This document shows positions 54,186 to 63,361 of a stretch of 64,000 bases of DNA, piece by piece. Source of the DNA: CAYMZZ01 sp046297935 (GTDB lineage Bacteria; Bacteroidota; Bacteroidia; Chitinophagales; Chitinophagaceae). Location of the stretch: the NCBI GenBank assembly GCA_046297935.1, contig JBKBHA010000008.1:62001-126000 (forward strand), in the 5' to 3' direction. The translations under genes and the position numbers were made by a program. The notes below the pieces were generated by a model. That model searched no databases, was not told where the DNA came from, and saw nothing but the letters and a program-made list of their open reading frames with translations. How positions within the stretch are numbered: the first letter of the stretch is position 1; the number at the start of each line of letters is the position of its first letter.

Positions 54186-57100
54186 ATGCCAGTTGCCACC
54201 ACCATCACGATATACATTGCGGATAAATTAGTAAGCCAGTTTATTAAGGAAGAAGGCTATGGAAGAATAAAGAAATTTTTCTTCCCATCTCAAAAATATG
54301 CACACAGGCTATCCGATATAATTACAGAAACGATAGCCGAATTTGAAAAAACAAATCCCATAGAAGATAAGGGCATCAAATTTCCATTTTATCATTCCCA
54401 AATTCTATATGATTTATTAAACCAGCATATACTTTTCAAAACCACTAATTCGCCTCTTGTTATTGAGGAGTTCAGGAAAAATGAAAATATAATTATTCCG
54501 ACGGAAAAAGAATTGGAATTATTTTACCGCATTTTCACGGAAAAAGTAAACGCAGATAAAACACTAAAGAACCTGCATTTCGATGAGAATTACAAATCCG
54601 AAATCTTCGGGATTGCAGCCGATGTGAAGAAACTCCTGTCGGGGAGCATCGAAATCCTGGAGAAAGTAAAGAGAATAGAAGAAGAATTTGGCGCTACTTC
54701 ATCCCAGATGCAACAGCTCAGAAACCGGTTTGAAGATGTGTTACAGGTTCAGAATATTTATAGCCTACAGGGGCTTGCTGTTCACCCTAAGATTGAAAAA
54801 CATTCCGACAGAAAGGACTACGTTGAAGAACTGTCAGGGTATCTTCAGCAATTCCCCTGGATTCTCGTCCACGGTAATGTTTCTATGGGAAAAACGCAAA
54901 TTGCTGTCCTGGTGGCAGAAAGGTTTAAACATACATTATGGATTACCTTAACTGACCTGGATTCCAAAGTTGTTATTGATGTTATTCTTCAAGAATTATC
55001 ACTTCACTTTAACCACTCCGTTTCTTCGTTAGACGACATTACCGCCCTAATAGCAATGATACCCGAAGGGACGTTGATAATATTGGACGATATACCTAAG
55101 CTTAACTTATCAAAATCAGATTGGATCAGGTTGCAACATATTGTAAACAATCTAAAATCCCGGAATATAAAGTTGCTTTCTACCAGCAACTTTATATTAC
55201 AACCTAAGATTAAAGACTATATCGCCAAATCCATTTTCAGTGAAAAATCCATTCCCTATTTAAACGAAAGCGAAGTTTTAGAAATCCTGCTGGCTTACGG
55301 CGCACCGGAAGATAAAGCGAGTACGTTAAAAGGCATAGTATGCACAACGGCAGAAGGACATCCTGCTATTGTTAATGCCATGTGCTCCTACCTGAAAAAG
55401 TTGAACTGGGATATTACCGGAGAAACCTTTATCGAATTATTCAGGGGAAACTATACGAGTGAATTAGACGAGGATACATACGAACGTATTATTAAAACAG
55501 TTTCGGATGCTGATTCCCGTGACTTGCTCTATAGATTAAAGGTTGTTTCCGGTACCATTACAAGTGAAGAAATTGATACCGTATCGGCAATTAAACCCCT
55601 CATTTCCCGGCCATACGAAAAAATTACTCCATTGTCGGGGATCTGGTTGCAAAAAATTAAACCCGATAGTTATGAAATATCCCCTTTAATTAAAAGGATC
55701 AAAAGCCACAACCTGTCTCCTGCATTATATCAATTAATTAATAATGCCCTTGGAAGGCAGATACTTTCAACAAAAAAAATTGATCAGATTAAGGCCAATA
55801 AGGCAATCCTTTATTTTATAAATGGGAAAAACTATAACCAGGCTGGTTTTGTATTATCCCTTGTGCTGGAAGAGGCATTAAAAAACCCAAATTTGTATTT
55901 TGACTGGGGCTTTTCCTTCTACTGGTCTTCCACAGCATTACCGGAGGAAATGGACCTGTTTTTAAAATCCGTTATCAGGTATCTCCAGATCAATTTGTTT
56001 TTAAAGAAAAAAGATCAAGACATAGATTTCCTGGTAGCCGACCTTGAAAAAATTACTGTCCAGGCAGCCAAAGAGAACATCAATGTCACACACGCAGCCC
56101 TTCTTTTAACTACTATTTTGTCCGGCACCAATCCTGAAAAAAGTTCTGATTACCTGCTCTTGTCGCTGAAACACCTTGACCAGATACGGGCAAAAGATAT
56201 GGACAAGCAGCTTCCTGAACTATCCTTTCCCGTCGAAAGCCTGTTATGGAATAATTTATTGCAGGTTAAAAATGAAGAGGGGTTGGACAAATGGCTTTCT
56301 TCGTTTTCTTTGATGACCACCGAACAACAGCGGCGTTCTTTGGAGGGAGATTTAAACCAGGTTTGTTGTTTGCTATTCTGCGCCAAGATATTTGACCGCC
56401 ATGCGGCGCAGCAAAATCCTGACTGGAACTTGCTGCTTAAGGAATTTGAAAGCATAATTGAGAAAATCACTCCTTATAATGTTCCTGTTTTAATTGCCTG
56501 CTGCGTGAAGTTCCAGATCAGGTGTCTTTGCTCAAAATTAAACGATACTGAAGCAGCGATCCGACTTTTCGATTCGCATTTCAATCAGATTGGTAATAAT
56601 CCGATAGCAGCTTTTCTTTTATATGACGAGTTGGGGCGACAACTCTTTTATGCCGGACAGTCGGAAAAAGCCCTGTCGTATTTGCTTGAAGCCGCCGTTA
56701 TAGAAACCCCTCCGATATTTACTGAGAAAATAGATACTTACCTGGCGCTGAATGAAATTTTCGGGCATAAGGACATCCGCGTAGCACATGAATATGCGCA
56801 GAAAGCGTATAATGCTCAATACGAAAATCAATTTGTAGATGATGTGTTTTCTGCAAAGGTCATAGGGGAGTATGCCATCTCCACCTGGCAGATCAAACAA
56901 GATAAGGATATTTTTTATCTGCTTGAAAAAGGATTGGAAAAACTGCTGTTCTCGTACAAACCACTGTCGGATTATCAAGGTACCATCATAAGATATGGGC
57001 ATATCATAAACTATTATTTCCATCTTCTTGCTAAAAAACCCCTTGCTGATATTGACGGACAGCATTACGCCATTCCGTTCCGAAGCACCTTTTCTAAAAA

Positions 57101-58043
57101 CAATGACCGACTGCTGGAAGGAGGCTACTATTTTGAACAACGGAAATTTATGCTGGCCTACTTAATGGTACAAGCGTTTGAATTCATTGGCGATTTAGCG
57201 TCAGCAAGAAAATGGGCCTATATATGTTTTGACCTGGATAAAGAAACTGCCTTAAACCCTTTCGCTTCTTTAATGACGGGTATGAATATCTACCTGATAC
57301 TTGAAGATAAATATGAAGAAGCCGTTATTAAGGAAATCGAAATACTGAAGGTTATTAATGAGTTCAATACCGGCGAAGGTCTTTCCGCCAAAATAGACAA
57401 CCCCCGGCTCTCCGAAATAGTAAAAGACAGACCTAAGACCTCTCTTGATTCCTTTGATGGCCTTCTTTTTGAGTATGTTATTAATTTTATTATCATCAAA
57501 GGTCTTTGGAACTATAGCCTCAATAAAACCGATGAAACAATAACCGAATTTATTACTGCATTTGATACGGTAACGGAATATTTTGATGACAAGGAACCGC
57601 TTTTGATTTTGAAAAGGGCTTTTAAATTCCTGATGGATGACAAAAAATCGGCTGATGATATCCTTTTATTACATATCGAGTCAATGAAATTGGCTACACA
57701 AGTCCGGCTTCTCCTGTATTTAATAGCCTCCTTTAAGAGTGATGCTAAAAGGACCCTGCAATTGCATTTAGCCCTGATCCAACGACTGGAAATGATTTCC
57801 ACCAAAGTAGCTGCGGAATCTGCATATAAATTTTTGGTGGTGCCTTTCCTGATTGACTTTTGGAATGCAAAAATGCAAGAGCAAGCTCACGAATTCTTTC
57901 AATATGATTTTCTTATGGAGAAAGGCATACCGTCAGTACACATAGCTGACCCAGACAAAAAACTAAAAAAACTCTTCAGGATATTATGCTATCATTTGGA
58001 GATAGAACCTGATAGTAAAATTGAAGATTGGTTGAATAAGTAA
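54186..58043 (+). CDS. STAND-type NTPase with large helical repeat region
   Basis: The 1285-residue protein has an N-terminal helical region (about 1-215) and a P-loop NTPase core. Walker A is GNVSMGKT (230-237), and Walker B is LIILDDIP with Asp301/Asp302. Next come a winged-helix-like stretch and a long helical repeat region (about 520-1285) with TPR-like spacing. This is the signal-transduction ATPase layout used by many prokaryotic anti-phage sensors, such as Avs-type proteins, but I see no recognisable N-terminal nuclease or protease effector. It sits alone between the integrase and the Argonaute operon. A defence role is inferred. Confidence 0.75.
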   Translation: MPVATTITIYIADKLVSQFIKEEGYGRIKKFFFPSQKYAHRLSDIITETIAEFEKTNPIEDKGIKFPFYHSQILYDLLNQHILFKTTNSPLVIEEFRKNENIIIPTEKELELFYRIFTEKVNADKTLKNLHFDENYKSEIFGIAADVKKLLSGSIEILEKVKRIEEEFGATSSQMQQLRNRFEDVLQVQNIYSLQGLAVHPKIEKHSDRKDYVEELSGYLQQFPWILVHGNVSMGKTQIAVLVAERFKHTLWITLTDLDSKVVIDVILQELSLHFNHSVSSLDDITALIAMIPEGTLIILDDIPKLNLSKSDWIRLQHIVNNLKSRNIKLLSTSNFILQPKIKDYIAKSIFSEKSIPYLNESEVLEILLAYGAPEDKASTLKGIVCTTAEGHPAIVNAMCSYLKKLNWDITGETFIELFRGNYTSELDEDTYERIIKTVSDADSRDLLYRLKVVSGTITSEEIDTVSAIKPLISRPYEKITPLSGIWLQKIKPDSYEISPLIKRIKSHNLSPALYQLINNALGRQILSTKKIDQIKANKAILYFINGKNYNQAGFVLSLVLEEALKNPNLYFDWGFSFYWSSTALPEEMDLFLKSVIRYLQINLFLKKKDQDIDFLVADLEKITVQAAKENINVTHAALLLTTILSGTNPEKSSDYLLLSLKHLDQIRAKDMDKQLPELSFPVESLLWNNLLQVKNEEGLDKWLSSFSLMTTEQQRRSLEGDLNQVCCLLFCAKIFDRHAAQQNPDWNLLLKEFESIIEKITPYNVPVLIACCVKFQIRCLCSKLNDTEAAIRLFDSHFNQIGNNPIAAFLLYDELGRQLFYAGQSEKALSYLLEAAVIETPPIFTEKIDTYLALNEIFGHKDIRVAHEYAQKAYNAQYENQFVDDVFSAKVIGEYAISTWQIKQDKDIFYLLEKGLEKLLFSYKPLSDYQGTIIRYGHIINYYFHLLAKKPLADIDGQHYAIPFRSTFSKNNDRLLEGGYYFEQRKFMLAYLMVQAFEFIGDLASARKWAYICFDLDKETALNPFASLMTGMNIYLILEDKYEEAVIKEIEILKVINEFNTGEGLSAKIDNPRLSEIVKDRPKTSLDSFDGLLFEYVINFIIIKGLWNYSLNKTDETITEFITAFDTVTEYFDDKEPLLILKRAFKFLMDDKKSADDILLLHIESMKLATQVRLLLYLIASFKSDAKRTLQLHLALIQRLEMISTKVAAESAYKFLVVPFLIDFWNAKMQEQAHEFFQYDFLMEKGIPSVHIADPDKKLKKLFRILCYHLEIEPDSKIEDWLNK

Positions 58044-58117
58044 ACATTTCAAGCACGGTGCCCTAAATTCCTTCTACATCTATTTTGTAATATATTTAAA
58101 ATCAGTAAATTAAGAGT

Positions 58118-58154
58118 GTTGATAAAAAATCAACATGAGTTGAGGTTCAACTCA
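58118..58154. promoter_or_regulatory. double-dyad operator upstream of the XRE gene
   Basis: GTTGAT (58118-58123) pairs with ATCAAC (58129-58134), and TGAGTTGA (58136-58143) with TCAACTCA (58147-58154). The four half-sites alternate GTTGA and TCAAC, with dyad centres about 19 bases apart. It lies 24-60 bases ahead of the XRE ATG, so autoregulation by the XRE protein is likely. A partial -33/-7 pair (TTTG at 58084, TAAATTAA at 58106) would place transcription start at the first dyad. Confidence 0.6.
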
Positions 58155-58177
58155 ACATTTTGCATTAATTTAGCTCT

Positions 58178-58519
58178 ATGAAACAAACTTTTGGACAAAT
58201 ACTAAAAGAAATCAGGCGATCAAAAAATATCAGCCAACGGGATTTAGCAGCAAAAGCAGGCGTGGACTTTACTTATATCAGTAAATTGGAAAATGACAGG
58301 ATGCCACCACCTGCTGCTGAAACAATCATTAAGCTGGCAGAAATTCTTGATACACCACAAGAAATTTTATTAGCTAACTCCGGTAAGGTGGGTAATGAAA
58401 TTAAAGAAGTGATAACAGGTAGCCCTGAAGCAGTAAAATTTTTGAATCAAGCTAAACAAATGCAATTAACCGGCAAAGAATGGGATCAATTATTAATTGG
58501 TTTAAAGAAACTGAGATAA
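58178..58519 (+). CDS. XRE-family transcriptional regulator
   Basis: The 113-residue protein has an N-terminal helix-turn-helix (about 8-65, KNISQRDLAAKAGVDFTYISKLENDRM) of the Cro/C1 type and a short C-terminal helical tail. It directly abuts the nuclease gene: the stop ends at 58519 and the next ATG begins at 58520. The palindromes in its promoter suggest it represses the operon. XRE proteins of this size are often paired with a metallopeptidase of HEXXH type, and a HEXXH-bearing protein is the last gene of the same operon. Confidence 0.9.
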   Translation: MKQTFGQILKEIRRSKNISQRDLAAKAGVDFTYISKLENDRMPPPAAETIIKLAEILDTPQEILLANSGKVGNEIKEVITGSPEAVKFLNQAKQMQLTGKEWDQLLIGLKKLR

Positions 58520-59476
58520 ATGCAACTCGACTTATTTGATAGTATTTTTAAGGAGCTAACTCTTGCTGTCGGCATTGAAAACCTTAAGGTCAATTGGTCT
58601 TATTCCAAGATGCAAGCCTTTCGTGATTGTCCGCGTAAGTTCTATTATTTGTATTATGGGAGTAAAAAGCGGAATGCAAAAGCTGAACCTCTGAAAGAAA
58701 AGCTTATTGAATTAAGTAAACTATCAAATAAATATATGGTTCAGGGAAACCTGATCCATCAACTTGTAAGTATATATTTCCGGCAGGCCAAGAAAGGCGA
58801 GGTTTGGGATCTTAACAGATTAACCAATTTTGGATTGATGATAATTGAGGAAATTATAGCTTACAATAATGCGGTTAAAAGTGGTATCCCAGAAACTCCT
58901 AAATTTCCTAAACCGATATTAAAAGAGCTGTATTATTCAACTGTATCCGCTAATGATATTAAGATTGAAATAATTGATATTGTTCAAAATTGTCTGAACA
59001 GTTTTTGGAATAGTGAAGAATATACCCATCTTAAATATGGAGGAACCAAGCCTTCTTCTAAAATTGAAGGTGATACTTCTTTTTTACTTAACAATACTAT
59101 ATCCGTTGATGGGAAGGTGGATATTGCTTTTTTAGATCAACGACACCTAATAATTGCAGACTGGAAAACAGGTAAAAAAGAACTGGAGGATACCAGCCTT
59201 CAGCTATTGGTTTATGCACTTTGGGCCCGCCAACTTACTGAATGGAGTTTTGACAGCATTGAAATTCAAAAAGCGTATTTGGCTACCGGCGTACTTGAGA
59301 AACTTGAGTTTTCCGAATTGCATATAGAAAGAGCAAAGGCAAAAATTATGCAAGATGGAGAAATGTTAAAAGAGATGGATCAATTCGGCAAGCATTCAGT
59401 AAAAGAGGCTTTTGCGATGCATAGGGGAAAGAATTGCAGATTATGCCCTTTTGAAGAAATATGTAATTCAAAATAA
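58520..59476 (+). CDS. Cas4/RecB-like PD-(D/E)XK nuclease
   Basis: The 318-residue protein has the RecB-family layout. An N-terminal WSYSKMQAFRDCPRKFYYLY supplies Cys37, followed by His80 (GNLIHQLVSIYF) and the nuclease core GKVDIAF (Asp201) and ADWKTGKK (Asp214, Lys216). QLLVYALW (Gln228, Tyr232) and a C-terminal CRLCPFEEIC with Cys306, 309 and 315 complete the set. Four cysteines match the Fe-S cluster of Cas4/AddB-type nucleases. All catalytic residues seem intact, so it should cut or resect DNA. It precedes Argonaute by five bases and is presumably its nuclease partner. Confidence 0.9.
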   Translation: MQLDLFDSIFKELTLAVGIENLKVNWSYSKMQAFRDCPRKFYYLYYGSKKRNAKAEPLKEKLIELSKLSNKYMVQGNLIHQLVSIYFRQAKKGEVWDLNRLTNFGLMIIEEIIAYNNAVKSGIPETPKFPKPILKELYYSTVSANDIKIEIIDIVQNCLNSFWNSEEYTHLKYGGTKPSSKIEGDTSFLLNNTISVDGKVDIAFLDQRHLIIADWKTGKKELEDTSLQLLVYALWARQLTEWSFDSIEIQKAYLATGVLEKLEFSELHIERAKAKIMQDGEMLKEMDQFGKHSVKEAFAMHRGKNCRLCPFEEICNSK

Positions 59477-59481
59477 GCGAT

Positions 59482-61779
59482 ATGGAAACGAATATTAAGT
59501 TGGTGAAACATGGCGATGGCTTGTTTTTAACAGCAAAAATGGTTAGTATTTCAAAAACTGATTTGCAGATAGATCAGCTATATACTATATGCACTATCCT
59601 AAAAAACAGAGGGATTGCAGCTACTCCATTTATTAATGATAAGGGTACGTCTTTTCTACTTACCGAATTTCGTGATACCCTTACCAATGTTATTGTTGAA
59701 CTGGAAAGCCCGGACAATAAAGGCACCCAATTTACAATCAAATTATCCTCATTACAGGAGACTGTAAAACTTACATTATTAGTGCCCTGGCAAAGAAAAA
59801 TTATTGAAGAACTTTATCAAAAAAGAGCGCAAATAAATGTTCTGCAAAATGCAGACTTGAAAGTTATAAATAAAAGCCCCAACGTCTTTTATGAAACTAC
59901 TCCTATTCCTAATGAAGAAGAAATTGAAAGTGACATTGTCGCTTACCAACGCTACTATGTTTTCAGTGAGTATTTTGAAGGCAAGGGCCTTGGGTTCGGT
60001 GTAGATATTGGGACCTCCTATTTCACTCGTTACTCAGTTGAGAAATACTTTGCTACCGGCCAGCAGAAAAGATTCTTTTTTTTAAAAGAGAGACAGAGTA
60101 CCGAGTATAAAGGCACACTTTTATACAAAGGGCCAAACGGTTATTCAAGATGTTACTTTGACAGATATGACGGTAAAACTACACTGGCTTCGACGGATTC
60201 ATTTACATACAAAGGGAAAAGATATGAAAACTCTTTTGACTATTTTCAGAAAATCTATCCTTCCTTTGATGTAAAACCAACCGATAAAGTTGCCTTTGTG
60301 TCTTTCAAAGGGATGGGAACATTGCCTGTCCCTGCTAAGTGCCTATTTTTAACCGTTAGTACAGAAAACCTGACTGAAGATGTTAATCAGCAGGATAAAT
60401 ACACGGCTCAACAAAAGAAAAACCTAATTGATGCATTTTGGAAAAAGGTTGGAAATGTTTTTGGTAAAAACTATCAACCTCTGTTGAATAACTATCATAT
60501 ACCAGGAGAAGCTGAAAGCGGAATTTTTGATATGCCACCTATTTTGTATGGAGAAGGTGGACGTTTGGATTCTCCAAAGTACAAAAACGGATATATCTAC
60601 AAAAAATACTTTTTGAATAAATATTATAAATTAAAGGAAAATGGATGCTTCTATGTCCCGCCGATGTTAGATCGTGAAGTGCATTTTGTTTTTCCTTCAA
60701 ATGTAGAATCCTCTGTTCAGACACAACTGACCGATGATTTGATTAAAGATTCTTCCCTGCTAACAAGAAAAAAGCTTGAAGCGACAAATCATTCGTATGA
60801 TAAAGGAGAGCATCTTAGCATCATTTATGAGTTAAAAAATAATTACGATAAAGGAACAGTTGTATTTGTCTTTGATAATAATGATCCATCTGCCTATTAT
60901 AATATCAGCCAGGAACTCAATGGGTGGAAGATTATCAGGCTCACAAAACAAGAACTTATCAGAAAATACAGCAAATTCAAAGCTCACCCTAAGGGGAAAG
61001 GGCATTGGGAAACATATATCTCATTAAATGCGTTCAGGATTGTTACTGAATTGGGATGTCTTCCTTACATTTTTCAAGGAAAACTTTCATACGGTGCGCA
61101 GCTTATTATTGATGTTAGTGAGAAATATAATTATTTCGGTCTGGGGTTGCTTATTTATGCTGAAGGAATGACTCAGCCATTGTTTGATTACATCATTAAG
61201 CCCAACCCTGATAGCCGGAATGACTTAATCAACTCCCATTTATTGGATAAATATTTGACAGAGCTCCTTTCAAAATATACAACAGAGATCAATACATATA
61301 AAATAAAGATGCTTGTTCTGCGTGATGGCATTGAAAACAAAACAGAATATGATGTATTTGTCAAAGTGGTGGAAAAATTGAAAACTGCTAAAGTAAAAGG
61401 ATTAAATGGCCTCAATAGTGATTTTGATTTCGTCTTTATTGAATATCATAAAAAAAGTTTAAAAAGCATCAGGCTATTTCAAGATGAAAACGCCAAAGTT
61501 GAAAATCCGCTTGAAGGAACATGGATGCTCATTAATAAATTGAAGGCTATACTTATGAATACTGGTGCGGGAACGCTTACACAAGGAACGTCAAATCCAG
61601 TTTTAATTAAAAGTAATTATAGGAACATCGACTTGATACCTGTCCTGAAAGATATTTTCCTTACCTCACAGCTTAATTTTGGCAGCCCAAGAGTTGCCCA
61701 AAAATTAACTTATCTGGCTAAGCGAATTGATGATTTGCTGAGAGAAAGAAGGGCGCAGGAAGTAATAAAAATAAAATGA
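59482..61779 (+). CDS. long prokaryotic Argonaute
   Basis: The 765-residue protein has an N-terminal region with the segment GLGFGVDIGTSYFTRYSVEKY (about 170-190) and a PAZ-like part (about 205-290, SFDYFQKIYP and LPVPAKCLFLT). The MID region (about 460-530) includes NAFRIVTELGCLPYIF, and the PIWI domain runs from about 535 to 765. Asp544 (IIDVS) and Asp615 (LVLRDG) match the first and third tetrad residues. The fourth position appears as Gln740 (VAQKL versus YADKL), and no clear Glu finger is seen. I infer guide-directed binding with poor or absent cutting. Its stop overlaps the next ATG by four bases. Confidence 0.9.
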   Translation: METNIKLVKHGDGLFLTAKMVSISKTDLQIDQLYTICTILKNRGIAATPFINDKGTSFLLTEFRDTLTNVIVELESPDNKGTQFTIKLSSLQETVKLTLLVPWQRKIIEELYQKRAQINVLQNADLKVINKSPNVFYETTPIPNEEEIESDIVAYQRYYVFSEYFEGKGLGFGVDIGTSYFTRYSVEKYFATGQQKRFFFLKERQSTEYKGTLLYKGPNGYSRCYFDRYDGKTTLASTDSFTYKGKRYENSFDYFQKIYPSFDVKPTDKVAFVSFKGMGTLPVPAKCLFLTVSTENLTEDVNQQDKYTAQQKKNLIDAFWKKVGNVFGKNYQPLLNNYHIPGEAESGIFDMPPILYGEGGRLDSPKYKNGYIYKKYFLNKYYKLKENGCFYVPPMLDREVHFVFPSNVESSVQTQLTDDLIKDSSLLTRKKLEATNHSYDKGEHLSIIYELKNNYDKGTVVFVFDNNDPSAYYNISQELNGWKIIRLTKQELIRKYSKFKAHPKGKGHWETYISLNAFRIVTELGCLPYIFQGKLSYGAQLIIDVSEKYNYFGLGLLIYAEGMTQPLFDYIIKPNPDSRNDLINSHLLDKYLTELLSKYTTEINTYKIKMLVLRDGIENKTEYDVFVKVVEKLKTAKVKGLNGLNSDFDFVFIEYHKKSLKSIRLFQDENAKVENPLEGTWMLINKLKAILMNTGAGTLTQGTSNPVLIKSNYRNIDLIPVLKDIFLTSQLNFGSPRVAQKLTYLAKRIDDLLRERRAQEVIKIK

Positions 61780-62228
61780 AAGTTATGGACTCAAAAATGC
61801 TTTCAATCAGAAGTTTTGAAAAAAATCAAACCTTACTTGGTTTGATTAATAAACTTATTACGCATCTAAAACTACGAACACATGGTATTGAGGACGATAT
61901 AGAAACGGAGGAGATTCAAAAGGCAAAAAATGTCTTGAAAAATTTTTTGTTATCCATTGATAAGTCAATGAAAGAAGTTAGCTCTGGATCAAAAATTTTA
62001 AAAGGTGTGGATTTAAGAGAACGTACTTTCATAAGAAAGTATATTGATGCTAAAAAGAAACCCAAGCAATACAAATCTCTTTTATTCAAGAAATCACCTT
62101 CGGATGTCATTGCACTGCTTGAAAATGAAAATAATAATGAAGAATTGATTTTTTCCTTAACTGATTTAAGAAATCTGATTAATGAACATATAGCAATTGA
62201 TTTAAAGGATTTAGTGGGTGATATATGA
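61776..62228 (+). CDS. unknown charged helical protein in the Argonaute operon
   Basis: The 150-residue protein is mostly helical and rich in Lys and Glu, with no membrane or signal segment. It has a basic patch (VDLRERTFIRKYIDAKKKPKQYK, about 77-100) and an acidic C-terminal part. I do not recognise its family. It overlaps both neighbours (ATGA at 61776 and at 62225), so it is certainly translated with them. It may be an adaptor or a nucleic-acid-binding accessory protein for Argonaute or the nuclease (inference). Confidence 0.75.
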   Translation: MKVMDSKMLSIRSFEKNQTLLGLINKLITHLKLRTHGIEDDIETEEIQKAKNVLKNFLLSIDKSMKEVSSGSKILKGVDLRERTFIRKYIDAKKKPKQYKSLLFKKSPSDVIALLENENNNEELIFSLTDLRNLINEHIAIDLKDLVGDI

Positions 62229-63361
62229 TGAACAGCATTTTACAGAGTAGTTGCCAGGAGTTACTTCGCAGGATAGAATTAGCTAAATTCAGCATAACAG
62301 GAAAAGATTATCCGAAAGAGGTTCAACCATGCTTTGAATGGGTCATGCAAACATTAAATTCATTCGAGCAGGAACTGAACAGAATTCAAAAATATGTCCT
62401 GCTTAACCTTCAGGACAATGTTCTTGATCAGACTTGGTACAATGAATTAGCAGGTATCAATAATGAACTTGAAGTTCTCGATTCTTATTATATTCACCCA
62501 TTGTACAGGCTTTCAAATGAAGATAAACTTGCATTAAAAGTGATCCAATGGCTCCACCAATCTCATCCTATTACGCAAAACAAGCCTTTTATTCTTTCAA
62601 ATGGCAGTTTTAGCATTGCTCCTTCTGAAAATACACCTACATTATATTGGCTTCCGGTTACAAGTCAATTAAGTTTGCTCCAATTTCCTTTGTTTTATCA
62701 TGAATTTGGACACCAGCTTTTCCTTTATCACAAGAGGGAAATGGAAGATTTAATCGCTGAATTCCAAAATAAACTGGCAGGATATTTACAACCTCCCATT
62801 TCACAAAGTGACGCAAAATATCAAAGCTACATTGATAAAGCAGCTGATATTGTGGAAACATGGCGTGAATGGGTGGAAGAATTATTCTGTGACGCTGTTG
62901 GCCTGACTATTGGGGGAAGATCATATCTGCTGGCATTTTCGCATTTTATCAGGTTAGGAGGTTTAAAAGAATTCTTTGTGCCTGAAAAATATCTGTCCAA
63001 ACGAAGCCACCCAGTTTCCTTTCTCCGGGTACATTTTCTTTCAGAACAAGCCAGGAGACTTGGGCTGGAAGCAGAAGCAAATGAATTAGAAGAGGAATGG
63101 AATGAAATTGCCCGAGTACTCGGTATCACAGAAGATTATTTTGGTTACTATGAAGATCAGTATAATCCCGATATCAATTCGTTGCTAGATGATCTTCTTA
63201 CGGAGGCAAGTCCTATTTCTTTTACTGAAGTTGAAGGCAAAAATAGTCCGACTGATTATTACAAGTTGATACAGTGGGCTTGGGACAAATTCTTGACTGA
63301 ACCTCAGAATTACAGTGATTGGGAAAAGAAAATAACTGAAGGGATTTTGCGATCTGTTTGA
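62225..63361 (+). CDS. HEXXH metallopeptidase-like protein
   Basis: The 378-residue protein has HEFGH at residues 159-163, a zinc-protease signature, within LQFPLFYHEFGHQLFLYHKR. A third-ligand candidate lies in WVEELFCDAVG (Glu218/219 and Asp223), and a later HP-x5-R motif (SHPVSFLRV, about 261-269) is of the type seen in M48-like enzymes. The N-terminal 140 residues are helical and distinct. No signal peptide or membrane helix is visible, so it is probably cytosolic. It closes the operon. A role in cleaving the XRE repressor or as a toxic effector is inferred. Confidence 0.7.
   Translation: MMNSILQSSCQELLRRIELAKFSITGKDYPKEVQPCFEWVMQTLNSFEQELNRIQKYVLLNLQDNVLDQTWYNELAGINNELEVLDSYYIHPLYRLSNEDKLALKVIQWLHQSHPITQNKPFILSNGSFSIAPSENTPTLYWLPVTSQLSLLQFPLFYHEFGHQLFLYHKREMEDLIAEFQNKLAGYLQPPISQSDAKYQSYIDKAADIVETWREWVEELFCDAVGLTIGGRSYLLAFSHFIRLGGLKEFFVPEKYLSKRSHPVSFLRVHFLSEQARRLGLEAEANELEEEWNEIARVLGITEDYFGYYEDQYNPDINSLLDDLLTEASPISFTEVEGKNSPTDYYKLIQWAWDKFLTEPQNYSDWEKKITEGILRSV

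Noticed and set aside
59482..61779. PIWI-RE or short Argonaute assignment
   Set aside because: The protein has N-terminal and PAZ-like regions as well as MID and PIWI, and there is no DinG-type helicase neighbour.
61776..63361. Toxin-antitoxin pair for the last two operon genes
   Set aside because: The upstream protein has no antitoxin motif, and the 378-residue protein is too large and is coupled to Argonaute.
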